Source of the DNA: Charina bottae
Lineage: Eukaryota > Chordata > Lepidosauria > Squamata > Charinaidae
Length of the DNA: 64,000 nucleotides
Direction of reading: 5' to 3'
NCBI GenBank assembly: GCA_023362775.1
Contig: JALMGJ010000001.1
Location: forward strand, 88,476,501 to 88,540,500
The number at the start of each line of letters is the position of its first letter. The stretch's first letter is position 1. The notes beneath the pieces are model-generated. The model did no database searches, was not told where the DNA came from, and saw nothing but the letters and a program-made list of their open reading frames with translations. This document shows, in pieces, positions 1-9,029 of this stretch. Both the position numbers and the translations under genes were made by a program.

Positions 1-1976
1 GCTTTAGAATAGTCAATAAAACAGAAATAGATGTTTTTCTGAAATTCCCTGGCTTTCTCCATTATCCAGCGGATATTGGCAATTTGGTCTCTAGTTCCTC
101 TGCCTTTTCTAAACCCAGCTTGTACATCTGGCAATTCTCGCTCCATGAATTGCTGGAGTCTACCTTGCAAGATCTTGAGCATTACCTTACTGGCATGTGA
201 AATAAGTGCCACTGTTCGATAGTTTGAACATTCTTTAGTGCTTCCCTTTTTTGGTATGGGGATATAAGTTGATTTTTTCCAATCTGATGGCCATTCTTGT
301 GTTTTCCAAATTTGCTGGCATATGGCATGCATCACCTTGACAGCATCATCTTGCAAGATTTTAAACAGTTCAGCTGGGATACCGTCGTCTCCTGCTGCCT
401 TGTTATTAGCAATGCTTCTTAAGGCCCATTCAACCTCACTCTTCAGGATGTCTGGCTCTAACTCACTGACCACACCGTCAAAGCTATCTCCAATATTATT
501 ATCCTTCCTATACAGATCTTCCGTATATTCTTGCCACCTTTTCTTGATCTCTTCTGCTTCTGTTAGGTCCTTACCATCTTTGTTTTTGATCATACCCATT
601 TTTGCCTGGAATTTACCTCCGATGTTTCTAATTTTCTGGAAGAGGTCTCTTGTCCTTCCTATTCTATTGTCTTCTTCCACTTCTGCACATTGCTTGTTTA
701 AAAATAATTCCTTATCTCTTCTGGCTAACCTCTGGAATTTTGCATTTAATTGGGCATATCTCCCCCTGTCACTGTTGCCTTTTGCTTTCCTTCTTTCTTG
801 GACTACTTCCAGTGTCTCAGCAGACAGCCATCTTGCCTTCTTGGTTTTCTTTTTCTTTGGGATGTTTTTTGTTGCCGCCTCCTGAACAATGTCGCGAACT
901 TCTGTCCATAGTTCTTCCGGGACCCTATCTACTAAATCTAGTCCCTTAAATCTATTCTTCACCTCCACTGCATATTCCTTAGGAATATTAGTGAGCTCAT
1001 ATCTAACTGATCTGTGGGTCTTCCCTATTCTCTTTAGTCTGATTCTAAATTTTGCAATAAGAAGTTCGTGATCTGAACTACAGTCAGCTCCAGGTCTTGT
1101 TTTTACCGACTGTATAGATGTCCGCCACCTTTGGCTGCAAAGGATGTAGTCAATCTGATTTCGGTGTCGACCATCTGGTGAAGTCCATGTATAAAGTCGT
1201 CTTTTAGGTTGTTGGAAGAGAGTGTTTGTTATGCACAGTGAGTTGTCTTGGCAAAATTCTATCAGCCTATGTCCTGCTTCATTTTGTTCTCCCAGACCAT
1301 GCTTGCCTGTAATTCCAGGTGTTGTCTGACTACCCACCTTAGCATTCCAGTCTCCTGTAATGAAAATAACATCTCTTTTTGGTGTATTATCCAGTAGGTG
1401 CTGCAGATCCTCATAGAACTGATCTACGTCTGCTTCTTCAGCATCTGTGGTTGGGGCGTATATTTGGATCACTGTGATGTTAAATGGCTTACCCTGAATT
1501 CGAATTGAGATCATTCTATCGTTTTTTGGATTGTATCCAAGCACTGCTTTAGCCACTTTATTATTAATTATGACGGCTACTCCATTTCTTCTGTGGTCCT
1601 CTTGTCCACAGTAGTAGATCTGGTGGTCATCTGATGTGAAGTGGCCCATCCCAGTCCATTTCAGTTCACTGACACCTAAAATGTCTATATTTAATCTTGA
1701 CATCTCACCAATAACCACATCCAATTTGCCCTGGCTCATAGATCTTACATTCCAGGTTCCTATGGTGTGTTGATCTTTAGAACATCGGATTCGTCGTTCA
1801 CCACCAGCACCGTCGGCCGCTAGCCGTCCTTTCGGCTTTGAGCTAGCTGCGTCATCACATCTGGGGCTAGTTGAACGTATCCTCTGTTCCTCCCCAGTAG
1901 CATTTTGACCATCTTCCGACCTGGGAGTCCCATCTTCCGATGGTATACCGACATATCTTTGGTTGTACTGATCCAT
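1..1976 (-). CDS. BovB endonuclease-reverse transcriptase, partial (C-terminus off the window)
   Basis: The frame starts at an ATG (1976) just after an in-frame TAA and stays open for about 658 codons to base 1, with no stop or frameshift found on translation. Residues about 74-305 form an APE-type endonuclease: TWNVRS at 74-79, SELKW with the glutamate at about 104, GDWNAK at about 208-213, and SDH at about 301-303. These are the catalytic positions of the family and all are present. A basic linker follows, then the RT N-terminus with IPIPKKG, CSNYR, QAGFRKGRGTRDQ and FIDYSKA, where the window ends before the YADD motif. The protein would nick target DNA and prime reverse transcription of its own RNA and probably of Sauria SINE RNA. 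An intact frame suggests a young copy; activity cannot be judged without the rest. Confidence 0.88.
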   Translation of the reverse strand, partial: MDQYNQRYVGIPSEDGTPRSEDGQNATGEEQRIRSTSPRCDDAASSKPKGRLAADGAGGERRIRCSKDQHTIGTWNVRSMSQGKLDVVIGEMSRLNIDILGVSELKWTGMGHFTSDDHQIYYCGQEDHRRNGVAVIINNKVAKAVLGYNPKNDRMISIRIQGKPFNITVIQIYAPTTDAEEADVDQFYEDLQHLLDNTPKRDVIFITGDWNAKVGSQTTPGITGKHGLGEQNEAGHRLIEFCQDNSLCITNTLFQQPKRRLYTWTSPDGRHRNQIDYILCSQRWRTSIQSVKTRPGADCSSDHELLIAKFRIRLKRIGKTHRSVRYELTNIPKEYAVEVKNRFKGLDLVDRVPEELWTEVRDIVQEAATKNIPKKKKTKKARWLSAETLEVVQERRKAKGNSDRGRYAQLNAKFQRLARRDKELFLNKQCAEVEEDNRIGRTRDLFQKIRNIGGKFQAKMGMIKNKDGKDLTEAEEIKKRWQEYTEDLYRKDNNIGDSFDGVVSELEPDILKSEVEWALRSIANNKAAGDDGIPAELFKILQDDAVKVMHAICQQIWKTQEWPSDWKKSTYIPIPKKGSTKECSNYRTVALISHASKVMLKILQGRLQQFMERELPDVQAGFRKGRGTRDQIANIRWIMEKAREFQKNIYFCFIDYSK

Positions 1977-2014
1977 TTAGTTTTCATGGCAAGAATACTG
2001 GGGTGGGTTGCCAT
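1820..2014 (-). CDS. Short ORF overlapping the BovB start (possible ORF1-like)
   Basis: This is a 64-codon frame beginning with ATG at 2014, 38 bases upstream of the main BovB start and overlapping it in another frame. The product is basic, begins MATHPSILAMKTKW and ends QSRKDG. Some RTE elements have a very short first ORF that overlaps ORF2. This could be that, or it could be chance within a constrained region. I see no known domain in it. Confidence 0.3.
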   Translation of the reverse strand: MATHPSILAMKTKWISTTKDMSVYHRKMGLPGRKMVKMLLGRNRGYVQLAPDVMTQLAQSRKDG

Positions 2015-2160
2015 TACCTTCCCCAGGGATCGTATTTAGTCTGACCTCTCTGCCACGACCTTCCCGTCTTGGGTGTCCCTTCACGGTTTAGCTCATGGTT
2101 TCATTGAGGTGCTCAAGCTCCAGCACCACGACAAGGTAACGATCTCCTTTGCTGGAGACA

Positions 2161-3009
2161 TTTAGGTATATTGTATCATTATGGATATTGTTTTCATCAT
2201 ACTGTTCTTTGTTTTATGTAAACTACCTAAAGGCACTGGGTGATATAGAAATATGTTCAATAAATATTTACACCATTGAAAGCAGCTTAAAATATATTCA
2301 ATAAATTTGAAAATACCAATGAATGCGGAAAGCCTTATGCAAATCAGAAGTAGACTTCCAGTCATGACGTATCACTAACATGACCCTGAAATCACCCAGG
2401 CCTCCTCTAAAGGGAACAAATTGTTGGAATGAGTCACGGATGGTGGCAGCTGAGTCCTTCTATCTCCAGCACAGCCTCTCATGATTTATATTGTTCTCTT
2501 CAACCAATGCACATCTAAGGATGATTTATCACTGAGCTCCTCAAAATGAACAAACTATTTGGGGCAACAGAGACATGGGAGATGTCTCTTTTTGATCTTA
2601 AGGCTCTACTGATCATGGGGGTTGCAACTGTTGTTCTCCAGTTGAATTCTGCAGGATGTGAATAATTTTGAGTGTCTGTTACTTACAGGAAGGCAGAAAG
2701 CTGCCTTATATCAGGTCAGACTAATTATATAGTTACTCCAACATTGTCTTTGACAGTGTCTTGGGCAGATGGTACTCCATTGCTTTTTACCTAATTCTTT
2801 TAATTTGAAGTAGATCTTATGTGTTCTTCCCAGAGGATGTGCTCCACCCCAAACTAAGATACTGTGCTTTCATAAAACTTAAAAAATTGCCTTCCACAGA
2901 GTTAGAATAGCATTGTATGTTACCTGTTCAGAATGGCAGGAACTTTTTGGTGCCTTAGGAAGTAAGTTTCTGGAATCATATCCAGGTTTTCCCCAGCTCC
3001 TGAGCAATT
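2161..3009. other. Non-coding stretch, mostly unique
   Basis: No coding frame or RNA gene is supported. About 2700-2760 resembles an old reptilian interspersed repeat (an 'agctgccttat...gtcaga' string), much decayed. The rest is A/T-rich sequence without clear structure. Confidence 0.5.
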
Positions 3010-3032
3010 ATCATTCCCCATAGGTAGCTTTA
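3010..3032. repeat. Left copy of a 23-bp target-site duplication
   Basis: This 23-bp string (starts atcattcccca, ends gcttta) is repeated exactly at 6113-6135. The two copies enclose both a SINE 3' end and a CR1 LINE. It directly abuts the SINE tail. Confidence 0.93.
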
Positions 3033-3243
3033 AAGGTAAAGGTTCCCCCCCGCACATCTGTGCAATCGTGTCCGACTCTAGGGGCCGGTGCTCATCTCCG
3101 TTTGTTAGCCGAAGAGCCAGCATTGTCCGAAGACGCTTCCGCGGTCATGTGGCCGGCACGACGCACGTGGAACGCTGTTGCCTTCCCACTGAAGTGGTAC
3201 CTATTAATCTACTTCCATTTTCATGCTTTTGAATTGCTAGGTT
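3033..3243 (-). mobile_element. Sauria-type SINE, 3' part only
   Basis: Minus-strand Sauria SINE lacking its tRNA-like head. It begins at the left with the complement of the ACCTTT tail and the BovB-like string, and stops near 3243 at the point corresponding to 'aacctagcaattc'. Next comes the tail of a CR1 LINE with no intervening host DNA. It lies inside the same duplication as that CR1, so it seems to be one end of a single inserted cDNA. Confidence 0.87.
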
Positions 3244-3298
3244 ATCATTCATTCATTCATTCATTCATTCATTCATTCATTCATTCATTCATTCATTT
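3244..3298. repeat. (CATT)n microsatellite, CR1 3' tail
   Basis: About 13 units of CATT. On the CR1 strand this is (AATG)n directly after the CR1 3' end, so it is best read as the LINE tail and not as an independent repeat. Confidence 0.9.
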
Positions 3299-3463
3299 GT
3301 CAACTTGTATTACCGCACCATCTCCCCCAAGGGGGACTCTGGGCGGTTTACAATACAACAATTTAAAAACTTTAAAAATAACTACAATTTAAAATACATT
3401 ACAAAACTAATAAATTAAATATAAAAAATCCTATAGGCGATAGATGTTCTCATTAAAAGGGCT

Positions 3464-5224
3464 CTACGGCACCAGCCATCCCCAAGAGGAACTGTTCCCA
3501 TTCCCATCCAACGCGAGGCAGCAAAGCCAGGTCTTTAAATTCTTCTGGAAGGACAGCAGCGATGGGGCCTGTCTCACCTCCGGGGGAAGAATGTTCCAAA
3601 GAGTGGGAGCCACCACGGAAAAGGCTCGCCTTCTGGACCCCGCCAAACGACACTCCCTTGACGACGGGGTCCGAAGCATGCCCTCTCTACATGATCGAGT
3701 GGGACTGTTTGAAGTTATGGGGATGAGACGGTCCCTCAAGTAACCTGGTCCCATGCCATGTAGGGCTTTAAAGGTCATAACCAACACCTTGAATTGCACC
3801 CGGAAGCACACCGGCACCCAATGCAGCTGGCGTAGCAGAGGTGTCACATGGGCCGATCTAGGGGCACCCATAACTGCGCGCGCAGCCGCATTTTGGACCA
3901 GTTGAAGCTTCCGGATACTCTTCAAGGGTAGCCCCATGTAGAGCGCATTGCAGTAATCTATGTGGGAGATGACCAGGGTATGAGTGACTATACGGAGGGA
4001 CTCCTGATCTAGGAAAGGGTGTAACTGGTGCACAACACGAAGCTGTGCAAAGGCCCTTCTGGCCACGACTGCCTCCTGCTCTTCAAGCAGGAGTCGTGAG
4101 TCCAGAAGGACCCCCAGATTCCGCACTGATTCCGAATGGGGTAGTGCAACCCCATCCAGAACCAAGGATGGTAATTTCCCAGATCTAGAAGAACCATCAA
4201 TCCACAGCCACTCCGTCTTACCAGGCTTCAGCTGAAGCCTGTTGTTCCCCATCCAGACCCCCACAGCCTCCAGGCACTGAGAGAGGGCAGCCACTGCATC
4301 ACTTACTTCACCTGGGATGGAGATGTACAATTGAGTATCATCAGCATACTGATGATATCTCATCCCATGGTGACGGATGATCTCACCCAGCGGTTTCATG
4401 TAGATATTAAATAGGAGAGGTGAAAGAACCGAACCCTGTGGCACCCCACAAACAAGGGGGCGAGAGTCGGATCTTTCATCTCCTATTACCACCGATTGGG
4501 ACCAGCCCCGGAGGAAGGAGGCGAACCAGCGCAAAACTACACCGGCCACCCCCAACTCCTCGAGCCGTCCCAAAAGGATACCATGGTTGATGGTATCGAA
4601 AGCTGCTGAGAGATCAAGGAGAGCCAGGATGGATGCACTTCCTCCATCCCGCTCCCGCCAGAGATCATCTGTAAGCGTGACCAATGCAGTTTCCACCCCA
4701 TATCCTGGCCTGAAACCTGACTGGAAGGGGTCCAGATAATCCGTTTCATCCAGAATCCTCTGGAGTTGCAAGGCCACCACTTTCTCAACCACCTTCCCCA
4801 AAAAGGGGAGGTGGGAGACAGGACGAAAGTTGCCCAATATAGTAGGGTCCAGCAATGGTTTCTTGAGCAGGGGGTGTACCAGCGCCTCCTTAAAAGCAGC
4901 TGGAAACACCCCCTGCTCCAGAGATATATTAACCATCGCCTGGACCCAACCACAGGTCACCTCCCTGGCTGCTTGGACCAGCCAGGAAGGGCAAGGGTCT
5001 AGATGGCATGTGGTGGCCTTCACACTCCGGAGGATCCTGTCCACTTCCTTAGGTCCAACAGGATCAAACCGTTCCCAGATAACTGGGTAATGACGTTCCC
5101 TGGGCATCTCCCCAGACTCTGCTTCATGCTTGGAGTCTAACTTAGAACGAATCTGAGCGGTTTTATCCTGCAGATGCTTAGAAAATTCTTCCGCATGGCC
5201 CTGTAGGTGGGTCACAGACTCCAC
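3464..5224 (-). CDS. CR1 reverse transcriptase region
   Basis: The open frame is about 586 codons, and the same frame continues upstream to about 5310 before meeting the frameshift. RT motifs are in order: FRPVS at about 133, LLDLSAAFD with catalytic aspartates at about 204 and 210, GVPQGSVLSPLLFN at about 260-273, YADD at about 293-296, and LKPGKTEWL and NLGVLLDS after it. The C-terminal region has IDYCNALY and a late LWNILPPEVR motif usual for CR1/Jockey-group LINEs. The first codon given is not a true start; in the intact element this is the C-terminal part of one endonuclease-RT protein. All visible RT catalytic residues are kept, so the copy is fairly young. Confidence 0.87.
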   Translation of the reverse strand: MESVTHLQGHAEEFSKHLQDKTAQIRSKLDSKHEAESGEMPRERHYPVIWERFDPVGPKEVDRILRSVKATTCHLDPCPSWLVQAAREVTCGWVQAMVNISLEQGVFPAAFKEALVHPLLKKPLLDPTILGNFRPVSHLPFLGKVVEKVVALQLQRILDETDYLDPFQSGFRPGYGVETALVTLTDDLWRERDGGSASILALLDLSAAFDTINHGILLGRLEELGVAGVVLRWFASFLRGWSQSVVIGDERSDSRPLVCGVPQGSVLSPLLFNIYMKPLGEIIRHHGMRYHQYADDTQLYISIPGEVSDAVAALSQCLEAVGVWMGNNRLQLKPGKTEWLWIDGSSRSGKLPSLVLDGVALPHSESVRNLGVLLDSRLLLEEQEAVVARRAFAQLRVVHQLHPFLDQESLRIVTHTLVISHIDYCNALYMGLPLKSIRKLQLVQNAAARAVMGAPRSAHVTPLLRQLHWVPVCFRVQFKVLVMTFKALHGMGPGYLRDRLIPITSNSPTRSCREGMLRTPSSRECRLAGSRRRAFSVVAPTLWNILPPEVRQAPSLLSFQKNLKTWLCCLALDGNGNSSSWGWLVP

Positions 5225-5244
5225 CTTCCCCAGAAGAGATTGTG

Positions 5245-6112
5245 TTATCTTAAACAGGGCCGTCGGACGGCATTCTGCGGACGCAATAAGAGCGGAGAAA
5301 TATCGACGTTTCTTACCGCCACAAGGTAGGTCTTAACCGCGACTCTAGCTTGTGTTCGGTCAGATTTAGTCTTTGTTTTTCTCCAGTGGCGCGCTAGGCG
5401 TCTCTTAGCCCTTTTCAAGACCCTCAACTCCTCCGTGAACCATGGGGAGTATCGGGTCAGATGTGGCAAGAGAGGCCGCACAGGCGCGATCCTGTCCAAG
5501 GCCCCAGCCGCTTCCCTATTCCAGGCTGCGGCCAGGACCTCCGCTGGACCGTGCAATAGATCCTCGGGTATACCCCCCAGCTCCTTCTGGAACCTCATAG
5601 GGTCCATTAGTCGCCGGGGGCGGACCATTTGAATGGGTCCTGCCTCCCTGCGGAGTGGGGCGGCATATGAGAATCTCAGGGTCACCAGGGCGTGATCTGA
5701 CCATGACAGTGGGGACAGATCTAACTCTCCCTTCAGATCACCCTGCCACTGCTCCGACAAGAAAACTAAGTCCGGAGTGAGGCCACTATCTCGAGTCGGG
5801 TCTCGAATAATCTGAGACAGGCCCATGGCTGCCATGGTAGCCATGAACTCCCGAGCCGCCTCTGAGGCACGTCCCAGGGAAGGCAGGTTGAAGTCCCCCA
5901 GAACCATAAGCCTGGGGAATTCCACCGCCAACCCCGAGACAGCCTCTAGCAGCTCAGGCAGGGAGGTTGCTACGCAGCAGGGAGGCTGGTACAGCAACAA
6001 CACCCCCAACTGCTCTCGAGAACCTAACTTGAATAACAGGGCCTCACACCCGGTCACTTGTGGAGCAGCGCCCCTGAAGGCCACCAGAGATTCCCGGATG
6101 ACAACCGCCACC
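5245..6112 (-). pseudogene. CR1 endonuclease region, 5' truncated and frameshifted
   Basis: This open frame encodes the C-terminal two thirds of an APE-type endonuclease: VLGDFNLP, then an LTPDLVF segment, then WSDHALVTL, the expected order of catalytic Asp/Asn and Ser-Asp-His. The frame runs into a stop at 5245. Adding one A on the coding strand near 5308-5312, in a short A run, would restore the reading frame into the RT region. The N-terminus is missing because the element is 5' truncated. The first Met codon lies in the target-site duplication and is fortuitous. Confidence 0.85.
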
Positions 6113-6135
6113 ATCATTCCCCATAGGTAGCTTTA
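6113..6135. repeat. Right copy of the 23-bp target-site duplication
   Basis: Identical to 3010-3032 and directly abutting the truncated 5' end of the CR1. The inferred empty site joins 3009 to one copy and then to 6136. Confidence 0.93.
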
Positions 6136-6465
6136 GGTAATGATTTAAAAGTGTTCTTCCAGCTGAATAGACACTGACCTGGTGTCCACATGGGAAACAG
6201 CTGTTCTGTGAGAATTACAGTTTTAGGGGGAAATATTAGGCTCCCCATATAAGGTAATGAGGGGACAAACTCTTCAAATCAATTTTGAGATGAGCTTGGA
6301 AAACTGACATCTTTAATCAGAGAAAAATTGTTTTTTATCCCAAGCTCATTTCTAAATTCAGATGCTGCTACGGCCCCAGTTCTCATGAAGTTCCCCAATA
6401 TACTTGCTGTGTGGTTTTGATGATGGGCAATGAATTGGGCAATGAGTTGGGCAATGAGATGATCA
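6136..6465. other. Unique non-coding stretch
   Basis: No gene or element is recognised. Near 6420-6458 a 'ttgggcaatga' unit occurs about three times in tandem, just before the hAT insertion site. Confidence 0.5.
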
Positions 6466-6473
6466 CTCTAGAG

Positions 6474-6763
6474 CATAGCTTTCCAAACTTTGTGTCGCGA
6501 CACTTTAGTGTGTCGCAACACAGAGTTTAGTGTGTCACGAAGCCGCGGCACTGGGGTGTGCGCGGCGGTGGTGTGGACGGCGGCAGCGGCAGCGACGATG
6601 GCAGCAGCGCGCCATCAGCACTTCTGCGTTTTAGCGAGGCCGCCGCCGCCGTGCACGCTGCTGCCACCGCGCGCCCCCTGTGCCGCCGCCGTGCACGTGT
6701 GCCCCCCCGCGCACCCCCGCTGCCGCTGTTGGTGTGTCGCTAACGGCAGTTTGGAAAGCACTG
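6474..6763 (+). mobile_element. hAT MITE (CTTTCCAAACT termini), 290 bp
   Basis: Terminal inverted repeats read CATAGCTTTCCAAACT at the left and CAGTGCTTTCCAAACT on the opposite strand at the right. They are flanked by a perfect 8-bp duplication, ctctagag, at 6466-6473 and 6764-6771. The interior is G/C-rich with 'gtgtgtcgcgacac'-like strings and no transposase frame. Orientation is arbitrary. Confidence 0.92.
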
Positions 6764-6771
6764 CTCTAGAG

Positions 6772-7540
6772 TAATCTGTGTGAGGTCTCCTTTGCTGAAA
6801 ATTAGAATCCATTGGATTAAATGCTTGGGAGCCTGGAAAATATAATTTCCAGACCACCCTTTAAGGCCAGGTGCCCCAGAAACTATGTAATTATGAACTC
6901 TAGCCCAAATGATTGAGCAGAATGTAATATCCACGCCGCCCAAGATAACGAAAGGTTGATTACTTGTACAGCAGTTGATATATGGCCCTGTAGCTGTGGT
7001 GCCATTTCAGCTGTGCCTGCCATTATTGAACATGGTATAAAGGGTATGCATGCATGTACTAGCCCTTAGTGAAAAGGAGCCATATTTGTCTGGTAATCTC
7101 TGGCACTGCATGTGGCAGTTTCACAGAGCCACCACATGCCTCTTTTCTCTCACATGCTGTGGAAAACCCCTTGTGCTCCAGAAAACCAGCTGAGCAGCCA
7201 AAGGTACAAGAGGGTTCCCCTCCTTCTCCTTTCAATTGTGGTGACTTGAGAGTGCATTGCAGCTGACACAGATTTGTAGCTGTTTCCATGGTTACCAAAC
7301 AGGCAAGTTGTATGTGAAGCTTGTTCATTGTTAAGTTTCTAATTTCAGAAGAACTCACTGGATTCTTTGATCACCCTCTGGAGAGAAAGATCAGGAGTAT
7401 CCAATCTCAGCTTTATAGTACCTTTTCCATTTTTAAGCCCTCATCTAGAATCTATCATTGAGCCAGGGGTACCTTTTCTAGAAGGGCAGGTTATCTGATA
7501 GTGCTTACACATACACAATATTTTTCCCTAAGAACATTTT

Positions 7541-7545
<5 letters not shown>
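6772..7545. other. Unique non-coding stretch
   Basis: No repeat family, RNA gene or exon can be supported here. Several short open frames are present, with no domain or codon signal. Confidence 0.5.

Positions 7546-7575
<30 letters not shown>
7546..7575. repeat. (GT)n dinucleotide repeat
   Basis: About 15 uninterrupted GT units. Confidence 0.95.
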
Positions 7576-7578
<3 letters not shown>

Positions 7579-7654
7579 TTCCTTGGAACTGGGCTGGCAC
7601 ATGGGGAAAAGATATCTGGTCCATGCTCAGCATATACTGGCCAATGTTTGTACA

Positions 7655-7994
7655 TTTATTCATCCATCCATCCATCCATCCAGTTTATATGGCCACACAA
7701 CCCACAAAACTGACTCTGGGCAGCATACAACAATAAAAACAGAATTACTGTAGACTCAAAAGACAACTAAAAAACAAAGAACTGTACAATCAGGGTACAC
7801 CAAATATACTACACACCACGGGATGAGCTCATCTAATATCCTGGCCCCAATGCCCAAGGCAACAAGCCAGGTCTTCAAAGCCTTCCTGAAGGCTAGCAGA
7901 ATCGGGGTTAGTTGAATCTCGGGGAGGGGGAGGAGAGATCATTCCACAGGGCAGGTGCCATCATAGAGAAGGCACTAAATTACTTGGGTACAAT
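7655..7994 (-). mobile_element. CR1-type LINE 3' end with (CATC)n tail
   Basis: A tetranucleotide run (CATC/TCCA, about 7660-7682) is followed by 'actctgggcagcata' and a 3' UTR and C-terminal RT sequence like that at 3299-3600, reversed and decayed. It stops where the hAT at 8003 is inserted. Confidence 0.7.
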
Positions 7995-8002
7995 TTCTAA
8001 AG

Positions 8003-8266
8003 CAGAGCTTTCCAAACTGTGTGTCGGGACACGTTAGTGTGTTGACTGCAGTGTCTGGGTGTGTTGCAGCTGCTGCTGCCTTCGAGCCCTGCCGGGATTC
8101 CGCGCAGGTCCTAGTGCCTGCCTTGTGCCTGGCTGCCTCCAAACTTGCCCTGCCAGGATTCCGCGGAGGTCCTACTGCCTGCCTTGTGCCCTGCTGTAAG
8201 AGTGTGTCGCGAAATGATGCATGTCTAAAAAGTGTGTCACCAACATGAAAAGTTTGGAAAGCTCTG
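8003..8266 (+). mobile_element. hAT MITE (CAGAGCTTTCCAAACT termini), 264 bp
   Basis: Inverted termini CAGAGCTTTCCAAACT are present at both ends. The 8-bp duplications are ttctaaag (7995-8002) and ttctaggg (8267-8274), matching at 6 of 8. The interior is the same subfamily as 38517-38775. There is no coding capacity. Confidence 0.9.
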
Positions 8267-8376
8267 TTCTAGGGCAACTTTGCAAATGTTTTTAGAATGT
8301 TTGTGGGGCAAAATTGAAGGGAGAATTGAAAATAAAGACAGAGGATTAATGCATTATAAAGGTATGTCTGCAAGTG

Positions 8377-8417
8377 TGGATGGATGGATGGATGGATGGA
8401 TGGATGGATGGATGGAT
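8377..8417. repeat. (GGAT)n microsatellite
   Basis: About 10 tetranucleotide units, with no recognisable LINE 3' end attached. Confidence 0.95.
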
Positions 8418-8968
8418 ATTTTTTTGAAAATATTAATAGCATAATGATGCATGGGGGGTATGTATATACATTTTCTGAGCTAGAAGAAAGTAGAACAGTG
8501 CATAGGATTGAAAGCCTACATGTCAGGGGTTGGCAACTCCAATCCTTGTTCAGATGTTAAATGTTCTGTACAAGTGATTGATTCAGCTCTCTGACTTGCC
8601 CCTCCATAGTGGTCTATTCTCTAAGAAGGAGCAGAGAGAAAATTAGTGGCCAAAAGAGAGAGAGAAGGGCTTGTCCCAACTGATTTTGTCCTGCTCATTA
8701 TTTGCTCTGACTTACTGATCCTGAGAGGCCCTAACCTTTGACAGAAAAAGTAAAGTTTCCCTACCTCTGATGTAACGGGGGGGGGGGGGGGGGGCGCTTG
8801 TGGCTGCTTGTGGTTGCTATGTGAAATGTCTCTGCACTTTAGTGTGGCCTTGAGGTCATTTAGGAGGTTGATTTCACACAGGAGGAAAAAGCCCCAGAGG
8901 GCCATCTTTCAGCTCTGCCCAACCCTCATCTTACCCAGGCCAGGTAAACACACAGCAGATGCATTCAC
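8418..8968. other. Non-coding stretch with an 18-base G run
   Basis: 8777-8794 is an unbroken run of 18 G on the plus strand, a candidate quadruplex or slippage site. Otherwise no gene or repeat is recognised. Confidence 0.5.
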
Positions 8969-9029
8969 ACAACATGCTAAGCTTGGTTAGTCTTAACTGT
9001 GACTAAGTTCTTGTGGCTTAGCATGTTGT
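8969..9029. repeat. Short inverted repeat, MITE-like remnant
   Basis: Arms 8969-8982 (acaacatgctaagc) and 9016-9029 are perfect reverse complements of 14 bp with a 33-base loop. A related string 'ggctgggtttt...acatgctg' occurs near 44121-44145, which suggests an old interspersed family. No target duplication is clear. Confidence 0.55.

Larger units (their letters stand above)
1..2160 (-). mobile_element. BovB-type RTE LINE, 5' part, cut by window edge
   Basis: On the minus strand this is the 5' region and most of the coding region of an RTE-clade LINE of BovB type. A 5' leader lies at about 1977-2160, followed by an open endonuclease-RT frame. The same protein family is seen in the plus-strand copy at 17408-18540; in the shared RT segment the two differ at scattered residues, so they look like two subfamilies. 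The 5' limit near 2160 is where recognisable sequence stops. The 3' end and one target-site duplication lie outside the window, so I cannot say whether the copy is full length. Confidence 0.9.
3244..6112 (-). mobile_element. CR1 LINE, 5' truncated in the endonuclease, nearly intact
   Basis: Minus-strand CR1 of about 2.87 kb. The 3' end has the typical 'accgcc...gggcggtttac' 3' UTR signature seen in other copies here. The RT frame is open and the endonuclease frame is open but separated by one single-base frameshift. The 5' end falls in the endonuclease and abuts the right duplication at 6113. Related fragments in the window are at 33779-36902, 41430-42345 and 29384-29596, all more decayed. 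Confidence 0.92.

Noticed and set aside
3241..3298. SINE inserted into an existing CATT microsatellite
   Set aside because: There is no duplication of the microsatellite or host bases on both sides of the SINE, and the 23-bp duplication encloses SINE and CR1 together.
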